Shown here piece after piece: positions 1 through 6,442 of a stretch of DNA of 7,666 nucleotides. Made by a program: the position numbers and the translations under genes. The DNA comes from Pseudolabrys sp. (GTDB lineage: Bacteria; Pseudomonadota; Alphaproteobacteria; Rhizobiales; Xanthobacteraceae): the NCBI GenBank assembly GCA_026125925.1, contig JAHCKF010000159.1, positions 1-7,666 on the forward strand. The letters run 5' to 3'. Under the pieces are notes generated by a model that was not told where the DNA came from, searched no databases, and was given only the letters and a program-made list of their open reading frames with translations. Every line of letters starts with the position of its first letter. Within the stretch, counting starts at the first letter, position 1.

Positions 1-1
1 G

Positions 2-829
2 GTGTGCCGTCTCATGAACAAGGATCGCGCCACCACCGGCATCCGCTGCTCGGTGGAATCGACCGGCGGCTCGGTGTTCAACGTCAACGCCATCAAGTCG
101 GGCGAGCAGGAGTTCGGCCTGTCGCAGTCCGACGTGCAGTACAACGCAGCCAAGGGCGAGGCCCAGTTCAAAGGCAAGGCCGACGCCGATCTGCGCGCGG
201 TGTTCTCGGTGCATCCGGAGCCGTTCACGGTTCTGGCGCGCAAGGAAGCCGGCGTGACGAAGTTCGACGACTTCAAGGGCAAGCGCTTCAACGTCGGTAA
301 TCCGGGCTCGGGCACCCGTGCCTCGATGGAACAGCTCCTCGGCAAGCTGGGCTGGAAGTTGTCCGACTTCTCGCTGGCCGCCGAGCTGAAGGCCGACGAG
401 CAGGGCACCGCGCTCTGCGACAACAAGATTGACGGCTTCTACTACGGCGTCGGCCATCCGTCGGCCGCGATCCAGGATCCGACCACCGCTTGCGGCGCCA
501 AGCTGATCTCGATCACCGGTCCGGCGGTCGATGCTCTGCTCAAGGAGTATCCGTACTACGCCAAGGCGACCATCCCGGGCGGCATGTATGCCAACAACCC
601 GAACCCGACCGAGACCTACGGCGTGCTCGCGACCGTCGTCACCTCGGCCAAGGTTCCGGAAGCGACCGTCTACGCGATGACCAAGGCGGTGTTCGAGAAC
701 TTCGACGAGTTCAAGAAGCTGCACCCGGCCTTCGCCAATCTCGATCCGAAGAAAATGATGAAGGACGGCCTGTCGGCGCCGCTGCATCCCGGCGCGATCA
801 AGTACTACAAGGAAAAGGGCTGGATGTAA
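2..829 (+). CDS. TAXI-family TRAP transporter substrate-binding protein, 5'-truncated by window edge
   Basis: This is the periplasmic receptor of a TRAP uptake system: it binds a substrate and hands it to the membrane permease encoded just downstream. The frame is open from base 2 and ends with TAA at 827-829, giving about 275 residues. TAXI proteins are usually about 320 residues, so the signal peptide and roughly the first 50 residues lie outside the window; the GTG at base 2 is probably an internal valine codon. Visible family hallmarks are the [13 protein letters not shown] block (residues 19-31), the SQSDVQYNA block (41-49), [16 protein letters not shown] (91-106) and the later YYGVGHPS segment. 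Only C-terminal globular sequence is present, with no membrane helix. An intrinsic terminator follows 12 bp after the stop. Family assignment is firm; the substrate (organic acids or amino acids in characterised relatives) is unknown. Confidence 0.93.
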   Translation: MCRLMNKDRATTGIRCSVESTGGSVFNVNAIKSGEQEFGLSQSDVQYNAAKGEAQFKGKADADLRAVFSVHPEPFTVLARKEAGVTKFDDFKGKRFNVGNPGSGTRASMEQLLGKLGWKLSDFSLAAELKADEQGTALCDNKIDGFYYGVGHPSAAIQDPTTACGAKLISITGPAVDALLKEYPYYAKATIPGGMYANNPNPTETYGVLATVVTSAKVPEATVYAMTKAVFENFDEFKKLHPAFANLDPKKMMKDGLSAPLHPGAIKYYKEKGWM

Positions 830-841
830 GTCCAGGCCAGG

Positions 842-873
842 ACAGGGGCGGCCCAAAGCCGCCCCTGTTTCTT
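842..873 (+). terminator. Rho-independent terminator after the TAXI binding-protein gene
   Basis: A perfect 11-bp GC-rich stem (842-852 pairing with 858-868) closes a 5-nt loop and runs into TTTCTT, starting 13 bases after the stop codon. This is a classic intrinsic terminator. It separates the binding-protein gene from the permease gene, so it probably attenuates readthrough and makes the receptor more abundant than the permease. Confidence 0.85.
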
Positions 874-881
874 TGGAGCGT

Positions 882-915
882 GATCGCGAAGGGCGGATTG
901 CCGCCTTTCGCGATC
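882..915. repeat. 15-bp-arm palindrome between TRAP genes
   Basis: The left arm 882-896 and right arm 901-915 are reverse complements except for one position (a G-T pair in RNA), around an ATTG loop. It begins 13 bp after the terminator stem. CTGCTTT follows it, so it could act as a second, weaker terminator. It could also be a dispersed REP-like palindrome. The structure is seen directly; the role is inferred. Confidence 0.7.
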
Positions 916-920
916 CTGCT

Positions 921-948
921 TTGACAGGATGGCGGTATTCGCCAGAAT
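921..948 (+). promoter_or_regulatory. Candidate sigma-70 promoter for the TRAP permease gene
   Basis: A consensus -35 hexamer TTGACA lies at 921-926. After a 16-bp spacer comes CAGAAT at 943-948, which matches 4 of 6 positions of TATAAT. It sits between the terminator and the permease start, where an independent promoter would be needed. The implied leader is about 60 nt and contains a small hairpin with a GCAA loop (963-976). The -10 is mediocre, so this is only a candidate. Confidence 0.3.
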
Positions 949-1003
949 TGGTTCACAATAGACGGCGGCAACGCCGCGAATTGCATTGCGACGTTTCGCG
1001 CCT

Positions 1004-1010
1004 GAGGGGA
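1004..1010 (+). promoter_or_regulatory. Ribosome binding site of the TRAP permease
   Basis: GAGGGGA lies 6 nt before ATG 1017 and is complementary to the anti-Shine-Dalgarno sequence. It fixes the start 48 codons downstream of the first possible in-frame start. Confidence 0.75.
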
Positions 1011-1016
1011 TCTGCG

Positions 1017-3611
1017 ATGACCGACGTTAATCAAACAAGCGCGACGCGCGAGCAGCTTGAAACCATGGTCGCGGAAGCCGACACCGGCGGCCGCAAGGCC
1101 ACGGGTTTCAACAAGCGGCTGATCGTCGGCATCGCGCTGGCCTGGGCGCTGTTTCAGCTCTGGTACGCCTCGCCGCTGCCCTACGCCTTCAACTTCGGCG
1201 TCATCAACGACGGCCAGGCGCGCATCGTCCACCTCACATTCGCCTTCCTGCTCGTCTTCACGACCTTCCCCGCTTTCAAATCGTCTTCCCGCGCCACCAT
1301 TCCGATCGGTGACTGGATTCTGGCGCTGCTCTCCATGTCGGCGACGCTCTATCTGCTGGTGTTCTATGACGCCATCGCGCTGCGGCCGGGCCTGCCGACC
1401 ACGGCCGACATCGTCATCTCGGTTATCGGCGTGCTGTGCCTACTCGAAGCGGCGCGCCGCGCCGTCGGCCCGGCGCTGGCGATCATCGCCGGAATCATGC
1501 TGCTCTACATCTTCACCGGACCGTGGCTGCCGGGCCTGCTCGCGCACAGGGGCGCCTCTCTCGCCCGCGCCTCGTCGCAGATGTGGCTGACGTCGGAAGG
1601 CATCTTCGGCGTCGCGCTCGGCGTCTCGACCAGCGTGGTGTACCTGTTCGTGCTGTTCGGCGCCCTGCTGGAGCGCGCCGGCGCCGGCAACTATTTCATC
1701 CAGATGGCCTTCGCCATGCTCGGCACCTACCGCGGCGGCCCGGCCAAGGCCGCCGTCGCCGCGTCGGGCCTCACCGGCATGATCTCCGGCTCGTCGATCG
1801 CCAACACGGTCACGACCGGCACTTTCACGATTCCGCTGATGAAGCGCGTCGGCTATTCGTCCGTTAAAGCCGGCGCCATCGAAGCCGCCGCCGGCGTCAA
1901 TGGCCAGATCATGCCGCCAGTGATGGGCGCGGCCGCGTTCCTCATCGCGGAATATGTCGGCATCACTTATGCCGAGGTGGTCAAGCACGCCTTTCTGCCG
2001 GCCATTCTGACCTACGGCGCCTTGTTCTACATCGTCGATATCGAGGCGGCGAAGATGCACTTGCGCGGCCTGCCGCGCGCTTCGACCGCGCCGGCGCATC
2101 AAGTGCTGCTGCGCGCGCTGATGACCGTCTGCGGCATCATCATCCTCAGCGGGGTGGTCTATTACGGCATCGGCTGGACCAAGACCGCGTTCGGCGACGC
2201 CGCGACCTGGGTTCTCGGCATCGTCCTGATCGCCGTCTATCTCGGACTGATCCGTCACAAGGCGACGCACCCCGACTTGCCGGCCGACGACCTGACCAAG
2301 GCCATCGTCAAGGTCCCTGACTTCTACGCCACCGCCAATACCGGGCTGCATTATCTGCTGCCCGTCGTCGTGCTGATCTGGTGCCTGATGGTGGAAGAGT
2401 TGTCGCCCGGCCTGTCGGCGTTCTGGGGCACAGCGCTGCTCATCGTCATCATGTTGACGCAGCGCCCGCTGCTCGCCTTCTTCCGCAATGAGCATGAATA
2501 CGTCGCGCGGCTGCGCGACGGCTTCGACGACCTGATTGCCGCGTTCCAGGGCGCCTCGCGCAACATGACGTCGGTCGGCATCGCCACTGCCTCGGCCGGC
2601 ATCATCGTCGGCACCGTGGCGCTGACCGGCGTCGGCCTCGTCATGACGGAAATCGTCGAAGCGGTTTCCGGCGGCAATCTCATGATCATGCTGCTGATGA
2701 CGGCGGTTATCTGTCTCATCCTCGGTATGGGCATGCCGACCACGGCGAGCTATGTCGTCGTCGCGACGCTGATGGCGCCGGTGCTGGTCGAACTGGCGGC
2801 GCAGAACGACCTCGCCGTTCCGCTCGTTGCCGTGCACATGTTCGTGTTCTACTTCGGCCTGATGGCCGACGTGACGCCGCCGGTGGGCCTCGCCGCTTAC
2901 GCGGCATCGGCGATCTCGGGCGCCGACCCGGTGAAGACCGGCGTGCAGGCATTCCGCTATGAGATCCGCACCGCGCTGCTGCCGTTCATCTTCATCTTCA
3001 ATACCCAGCTTCTGCTGATCGACATCCATAACTGGGCTGAACTGGTGCTGGTGGTCGCGTCCTGCGCGGTGGCGATGGGCTGCTTCGTCGCAGCGACGCA
3101 GGGCTGGATGCTGACGAAGAGCCGCTGGTACGAGACCGTGGCGCTGTTCCTGATCTGCTTCACCTTGTTCCGGCCGGGCTTCTGGCTCGATCGGATATTC
3201 GACCCCTACGTGACGCGGCCGCCGGCCGATCTCACCAAGGTGGCGAACGACGTGCCGCTGGGATCGACGATCCGCTTCCGCGTGAAGAGCCAGACGCGGG
3301 CCGGCGACGAGGTCGAGAAGGTCGTCCGCCTCGCCTTGCGCGAAGGCGCGACGGGACCGGAACGCCTGCGCGCCGCCGGCTTCGGCGTCATGACCATGGG
3401 CGATCGCACGCAGATCGGCGCCGTGCGTTTTGGCAGCCAGGCGACGCAATACGGACTGGCCACCGGCGACGAAGTTCTGGCAGTGCTGACGCCCGCCGAC
3501 CGGCCGAGCCGCTTCTGGCTGTTCATCCCGGCGCTGGTGGTGCTGGCCGGCGTCGTGCTGTTGCAGCGCCGACGTCAACAGCAACAGCCGCAACTGGCAC
3601 GCGCCGCCTGA
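1017..3611 (+). CDS. Fused TRAP transporter permease (DctQ-like 4TM + DctM 12TM) with C-terminal DUF3394-type domain
   Basis: This 864-residue inner-membrane protein fuses the small and large TRAP permease subunits and drives ion-coupled import of the ligand carried by the TAXI receptor encoded upstream. ATG 1017 is chosen because GAGGGGA (1004-1010) sits 6 nt before it and the region further upstream is terminator and palindrome. A hydrophilic N-terminus (1-33) precedes small-subunit-like helices (about 34-50, 71-87, 99-118, 131-168). The DctM-like part starts near residue 195, with the signature SGLTGMISGSSIANTV (250-265), GMGMPTTASYVV (570-581) and ADVTPPVGLAAYAASAIS (617-634). After helices near 651-668, 673-695 and 707-724, a soluble stretch (about 725-830) resembles DUF3394 with a PDZ-like GLATGDEVLAV strand. 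A last helix (834-850) ends in an Arg/Gln-rich tail. Family assignment is confident; the DUF3394 call is from memory of the family layout. Confidence 0.95.
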   Translation: MTDVNQTSATREQLETMVAEADTGGRKATGFNKRLIVGIALAWALFQLWYASPLPYAFNFGVINDGQARIVHLTFAFLLVFTTFPAFKSSSRATIPIGDWILALLSMSATLYLLVFYDAIALRPGLPTTADIVISVIGVLCLLEAARRAVGPALAIIAGIMLLYIFTGPWLPGLLAHRGASLARASSQMWLTSEGIFGVALGVSTSVVYLFVLFGALLERAGAGNYFIQMAFAMLGTYRGGPAKAAVAASGLTGMISGSSIANTVTTGTFTIPLMKRVGYSSVKAGAIEAAAGVNGQIMPPVMGAAAFLIAEYVGITYAEVVKHAFLPAILTYGALFYIVDIEAAKMHLRGLPRASTAPAHQVLLRALMTVCGIIILSGVVYYGIGWTKTAFGDAATWVLGIVLIAVYLGLIRHKATHPDLPADDLTKAIVKVPDFYATANTGLHYLLPVVVLIWCLMVEELSPGLSAFWGTALLIVIMLTQRPLLAFFRNEHEYVARLRDGFDDLIAAFQGASRNMTSVGIATASAGIIVGTVALTGVGLVMTEIVEAVSGGNLMIMLLMTAVICLILGMGMPTTASYVVVATLMAPVLVELAAQNDLAVPLVAVHMFVFYFGLMADVTPPVGLAAYAASAISGADPVKTGVQAFRYEIRTALLPFIFIFNTQLLLIDIHNWAELVLVVASCAVAMGCFVAATQGWMLTKSRWYETVALFLICFTLFRPGFWLDRIFDPYVTRPPADLTKVANDVPLGSTIRFRVKSQTRAGDEVEKVVRLALREGATGPERLRAAGFGVMTMGDRTQIGAVRFGSQATQYGLATGDEVLAVLTPADRPSRFWLFIPALVVLAGVVLLQRRRQQQQPQLARAA

Positions 3612-3649
3612 CCTGCGTAGCGGCGCGAACGGCGCTGACTCGGACTTTC

Positions 3650-4051
3650 CTAGCCCGCGGCAACGCGGGCTGGCGGCGCCGGCGGCGTAGACGTCGTCTC
3701 CTGGGCGGCGGCCTTAACGGGCTCCGGCCTGACGAGGCTCGGCGCCGCCGGTTTGATCACACGCTTGGGCGCCGCTTCGCCGTCACCCGACTTGTCGGTC
3801 TTGTTCTTGCCAGCCTTGTTCTTGGCGGCCTTCTTCTTGGCCGCCTTGCCCTTGCTCACTTCGCTCTTGGCCGACTTCGCCGCCTTCTTGCCGGCTTTCT
3901 TGTTGTTCTTTTTGGCGGCGTCTTGCTTGCCGGCCTTCGCAAGCTTCGCTTCATCCGCCTTGCTTTTCAGCACCGCGATCTCGGCTTCGAGCTTCTTCAA
4001 CTTCTTCAGTTTTTTCTTCAGCGCTTTGCTGGCGTCGTCTTTCTTCGACAT
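3650..4051 (-). CDS. Lysine/alanine-rich, histone-H1-like small protein (hypothetical)
   Basis: This is a 133-residue, very basic protein with 36 lysines (27%). Residues 9-36 form a leucine-spaced, probably coiled-coil helix (L11, L15, L18, L21, I25, L28). Residues 37-88 are low-complexity K/A/N/G repeats like the tails of bacterial H1-like proteins. Residues 94-133 are Pro/Ala-rich and end in PPAPPARVAAG. No signal peptide or membrane helix is seen, so a cytoplasmic, nucleic-acid-associated role is possible but unproven. The start MSKKDD is chosen because GGTGGG (4059-4064) lies 7 nt upstream; an in-frame ATG at 4072 would add 7 residues and has a poorer site. The opposite strand holds a Leu/Phe-rich frame that is an antisense artefact of the lysine codons. 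The gene converges on the TRAP permease. A Pho box 270 bp upstream reads toward it. Confidence 0.75.
   Translation of the reverse strand: MSKKDDASKALKKKLKKLKKLEAEIAVLKSKADEAKLAKAGKQDAAKKNNKKAGKKAAKSAKSEVSKGKAAKKKAAKNKAGKNKTDKSGDGEAAPKRVIKPAAPSLVRPEPVKAAAQETTSTPPAPPARVAAG
3652..3671. other. GC hairpin with GCAA tetraloop at the convergent gene junction
   Basis: A perfect 8-bp stem (3652-3659 with 3664-3671) closes a GCAA loop (GNRA type on the + strand). It lies 40 bp after the permease stop and overlaps the last codons of the minus-strand lysine-rich gene. Neither strand has a T-run after it, so it is not a standard terminator. It could protect the 3' end of the permease mRNA, or be a by-product of GC-rich coding sequence. 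Confidence 0.35.
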
Positions 4052-4058
4052 ACTCGCA

Positions 4059-4064
4059 CCCACC
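4059..4064 (-). promoter_or_regulatory. Weak ribosome binding site supporting the MSKKDD start
   Basis: GGTGGG on the minus strand, 7 nt before the ATG at 4051-4049, is the only purine-rich site near the possible starts. It favours this start over the in-frame ATG at 4072-4070. Confidence 0.4.
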
Positions 4065-4320
4065 GTTACCATTGTGCCGTTGTGAAGCGCGGCAATTCGA
4101 GGCTTAGCGTTGCGAGGCGTGCACTTCGGAAGCCAACCGGCGCCCGGCATCGCCCGGCGACCTGAGAAATACCGCCCGCAAGGACGCCAGCAGCGTATCG
4201 GGAACGGTAAGGCGGTCAACGGGAACTCTGCCGCCCTTTCTAATGCGCTGATCGGCCTTCAATATTCGATGCGCGTCAGAACGACCGTCCGAGCCGGCGC
4301 ACGGCAAACCGAAAATTTAT

Positions 4321-4338
4321 ATGACAGTTTTGTGACAA
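4321..4338 (-). promoter_or_regulatory. Candidate Pho box (PhoB binding site)
   Basis: Read on the minus strand it is TTGTCAC-AAAA-CTGTCAT: two 7-mers with a 4-bp A-rich spacer, matching the CTGTCAT-N4-CTGTCAT PhoB consensus at 12 of 14 positions, the second repeat perfectly. It begins 29 bp after the phnE stop and points toward the lysine-rich gene, 270 bp away. TATAAA overlaps its 3' end by one base. That is closer than the roughly 10 bp normally seen between a Pho box and a -10, so the promoter architecture is uncertain. Confidence 0.5.
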
Positions 4339-4367
4339 ACGACGCCAAGCGGGTCGCTGACGCCGCG

Positions 4368-5201
4368 TCAGACCAGCGCCTTGCGGATGCGTGCGCTGAC
4401 GAGATCGAGCACCATCACTGTGACGACAATGATGATGATCTGCGCCGCCGTTTGTCCGTATTGAAAGCTGCGAATGCTCTCATACAAAGTCTGACCGATG
4501 CCGCCGGCGCCGACAATGCCGAGCGTGGTCGCCGAGCGCACATTGGTCTCAAGCCGATACAAAGTCAGTGAACTCCAGAGCGGCGTCACCTGCGGAATGA
4601 CGCCGAACACGACCTCCTGCACCTTGAGCGCGCCGGTGACACGGATGCCCTCAATCGGACGCGGATCGACGGCCTCGACGGCTTCCGAGAACAGCTTGGC
4701 GAAGACGCCGAGATTGTGCACGAACAGCGCCATGACGCCGGCGAACGGCCCGAGACCGACGGCGACGACGAACAACAACGCGAAGACGATTTCGTTGATG
4801 GCGCGGCAGGCATCCATCAGACGCCGCACCGGCTGCACGATCCACTGCGGCGCCACGTTCGACGAGCACAGGATCGAGAACGGAATGCCGAACAGCACCG
4901 CGAGCGCCGTGCCCCAGACCGCGATCTGGATCGTGACCACCATGTCGGAGACATACTGGTCCCAGTCATGGAAGTTCGGCTGCAGGAAGGCCTTGCCGAA
5001 CTCCGCCATGTTTCGCCAGTCGGTGACCAGCGCCGTGGCGCGGAACATCTCCGACGGGCCCCAACTCCACACCAGGACGGCGGCCACCAGCGCCCAGCCG
5101 AGCCAGCCTTTGGCGCGCTGCGGCAGCGGATGCCGGGGGACGGCGATGTCCGCCGACAATTTGTCCGGGCGGCTCGGTAGCGGGGCGGTGGCGTCGGTCA
5201 T
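4368..5201 (-). CDS. phnE: Phosphonate/phosphate ABC transporter permease PhnE
   Basis: This 277-residue inner-membrane permease forms the channel of the PhnCDE importer, passing phosphonate or phosphate esters from PhnD into the cytoplasm. It has a proline-rich cytoplasmic N-terminus (1-32) and hydrophobic helices near 34-50, 86-112, 137-162, 222-236 and 253-269. The EAA coupling loop, which docks on the ATPase, is at about 172-204 ([19 protein letters not shown] through VIPQ). The C-terminal [16 protein letters not shown] (228-243) is typical of PhnE. Length is normal for the family. The ATG at 5201 lacks a good Shine-Dalgarno; only an A-run precedes it, so translation may be modest or coupled to phnD. 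It is last in the cluster; no second phnE copy follows, unlike phnCDEE clusters of some rhizobia. Confidence 0.95.
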   Translation of the reverse strand: MTDATAPLPSRPDKLSADIAVPRHPLPQRAKGWLGWALVAAVLVWSWGPSEMFRATALVTDWRNMAEFGKAFLQPNFHDWDQYVSDMVVTIQIAVWGTALAVLFGIPFSILCSSNVAPQWIVQPVRRLMDACRAINEIVFALLFVVAVGLGPFAGVMALFVHNLGVFAKLFSEAVEAVDPRPIEGIRVTGALKVQEVVFGVIPQVTPLWSSLTLYRLETNVRSATTLGIVGAGGIGQTLYESIRSFQYGQTAAQIIIIVVTVMVLDLVSARIRKALV

Positions 5202-5221
5202 GGCTTTTTTAAATACAACGA

Positions 5222-5251
5222 GGGCGCCGGAGCGGTTTGACCCCGGCGCCC
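5222..5251 (-). promoter_or_regulatory. Intercistronic stem-loop between phnD and phnE
   Basis: A perfect 9-bp GC stem (5222-5230 with 5243-5251) encloses 12 nt, inside which GGT/ACC (5234-5236 with 5240-5242) can extend the helix past a three-base bulge. On the transcribed minus strand it is followed by TCGTTGTATTT rather than a T-run. A partial terminator or an mRNA-protecting hairpin is more likely than full termination. Such hairpins after binding-protein genes usually raise their level over the permease. Confidence 0.6.
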
Positions 5252-5263
5252 CCGCCTTTGCGA

Positions 5264-6376
5264 TTAGTTGGTCGGAGCCGTGGTGACCGAGGTCGCGAGC
5301 TCGGCGATGATCTGCTTCAGCTTGGCCTGGTTATTGGCCTTGTCGGCGGCTTCGAATTCAGCGGCCTTCTTGCGGAAGGCGCTGCCTTCGGCCTTATCAG
5401 CCTCGGCCTGATACTGCTTGATATCGGCCTCGAGCGCCTTGATCTTGGTCGCCTTTTCTTCCGCCGACATCTTGGCGTCGCCCTTGATCTTCATGATCGT
5501 CTTGTTGGCTTCGAGGGTGCGGATCGGCAGCAACTGATCGTCCGCCGACGGCTTGAACGGTGCCCACTGCAGGCCCGCCAACACCTTTTTCGCGGCAGCG
5601 ATCTCGTCGGGGGTACCGACGCGGCCATAGCTCAGCAACCAGGTATAGAGACGGGATTTCATGTCGCCGGCCATGTCCTTGCGCCAGACCAGCGGATCGC
5701 TCGGAATGAGAGGCGACGTCCAGATCACCCGGATATTCTTGCGGGCTTCGGGGGCCGTCACTTCGAGGCGGCGCAGGTTTTCGCTGTTGTTGGTGCCGAC
5801 ATCGATCTGCTTGTTGGCGACCGCCATGGCATTGGCTTCATGCGACGCGTTGCGCACGGTCTTGAAGCAATCCTTCGGGTCGATGTTCTTGGCGGCGAAG
5901 ATGTACGAGGTCGGCACCAGGAAGCCGGAGGTCGAGTTCGGGTCGCCGATGCCGAAATTGATGGACTTGTCGCACTTGAGCACGTCTTCCAGACTCTTGA
6001 TCGGCGAGTCCTTCTGCACGATCAGGTGCGACCAATAGCCGGGGTTGCCCTCTGCATCGACCGACTGCGCGAAGATTTCACCGTTCGAGCGGTTGACGGC
6101 TTCCATCGCCGATTTATTGCCGAACCAGGCGAGCTGAACCTTCTTGAACCGCATCGCCTCGATCACACCGGCATAGTCCGACGCATAAAATCCATTGATC
6201 TTGAAGCCGGTACCTTTCGCCATGTCGGCGAGGAAGGGTTCCCAGACGGTCTTGAGGTTCGTGCTCGCTTCGGTGGCAATAATGCCAAAGTTGATTTCGT
6301 TGCTCTGGGCATGAGCCGTCGCCGAGATGCCGGCGGTCATCGCCAACGCCGTCGCGAGCAGGGCTAGCTTGCGCAT
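5264..6376 (-). CDS. phnD: Phosphonate ABC transporter periplasmic binding protein PhnD, with helical C-terminal tail
   Basis: This 370-residue receptor captures phosphonates or related phosphorus compounds in the periplasm for PhnE/PhnC. A signal peptide spans about 1-23, with a probable cut after AHA. Ligand-pocket segments are recognisable: [10 protein letters not shown] (66-75), [13 protein letters not shown] (81-93), [10 protein letters not shown] (142-151), SHEANAMAV (178-186) and [10 protein letters not shown] (190-199). C135 and C170 could form a disulfide. From about residue 287 to 362 the sequence is Lys/Glu/Ala-rich and looks like helical coiled coil. This makes the protein longer than E. 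coli PhnD (338 residues) and many alphaproteobacterial homologues near 300. The ATG at 6376 is supported by AGGAGA 6 nt upstream. The gene follows phnC by 66 bp and precedes phnE by 62 bp. Confidence 0.95.
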   Translation of the reverse strand: MRKLALLATALAMTAGISATAHAQSNEINFGIIATEASTNLKTVWEPFLADMAKGTGFKINGFYASDYAGVIEAMRFKKVQLAWFGNKSAMEAVNRSNGEIFAQSVDAEGNPGYWSHLIVQKDSPIKSLEDVLKCDKSINFGIGDPNSTSGFLVPTSYIFAAKNIDPKDCFKTVRNASHEANAMAVANKQIDVGTNNSENLRRLEVTAPEARKNIRVIWTSPLIPSDPLVWRKDMAGDMKSRLYTWLLSYGRVGTPDEIAAAKKVLAGLQWAPFKPSADDQLLPIRTLEANKTIMKIKGDAKMSAEEKATKIKALEADIKQYQAEADKAEGSAFRKKAAEFEAADKANNQAKLKQIIAELATSVTTAPTN

Positions 6377-6382
6377 ATCGCT

Positions 6383-6388
6383 TCTCCT
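6383..6388 (-). promoter_or_regulatory. Strong ribosome binding site of phnD
   Basis: AGGAGA on the minus strand, 6 nt before the phnD ATG, is the best Shine-Dalgarno in this operon. The contrast with the poor site before phnE fits high receptor and low permease synthesis. Confidence 0.7.
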
Positions 6389-6442
6389 GTTGTGAATACG
6401 CTTTTGCTTATAGTGACGTCAGGCTACGGGCCGATGACGCGC

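Larger units (their letters stand above)
4052..4367. other. 316-bp intergenic region with no convincing gene
   Basis: This gap lies between the 3' end of phnE and the start of the lysine-rich gene. Open frames here (for example 4104-4307 minus, TTG start) lack a ribosome site and recognisable sequence. The region has an AT-rich pocket at about 4308-4340 holding a Pho-box match, with unremarkable GC-rich sequence elsewhere. It may be a long 5' leader of the lysine-rich gene or hold a small RNA, but no terminator-type hairpin with a T-run was seen by eye. Confidence 0.6.

Noticed and set aside
921..927. TTGACAG (CTGTCAA on the minus strand) upstream of the TRAP permease as a Pho half-site
   Set aside because: It is a single imperfect half-site with no partner at 11 bp; better explained as a -35 hexamer.
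1440..3593. 717-codon minus-strand open frame under the TRAP permease
   Set aside because: It is His/Arg/Asp-rich with no recognisable domain, an antisense shadow of a high-GC gene whose plus-strand frame has clear TRAP motifs.
3753..4085. Plus-strand open frame of 110 codons, very Leu/Phe/Ala-rich, looking like a membrane protein
   Set aside because: It is exactly antisense to the lysine/alanine-rich gene: AAG lysine codons read as CTT/CTC/TTC on the other strand. The minus-strand product has a better start and a believable composition.
4104..4307. Minus-strand frame of 67 codons downstream of the Pho box
   Set aside because: It would start at TTG without a Shine-Dalgarno, has no recognisable motif and no strong codon bias. 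It remains the only small-protein candidate in the gap, but support is too thin.
5237..6367. Plus-strand 376-codon open frame opposite phnD
   Set aside because: It is the complement of phnD, Arg/Gly/His-rich without domain features, while phnD has a signal peptide and conserved pocket motifs.
6414..6421. Perfect TGACGTCA palindrome with TATAAG nearby between phnC and phnD, considered as an internal promoter or operator
   Set aside because: An 8-bp palindrome is common by chance, and there is no acceptable -35 at the right distance from TATAAG.
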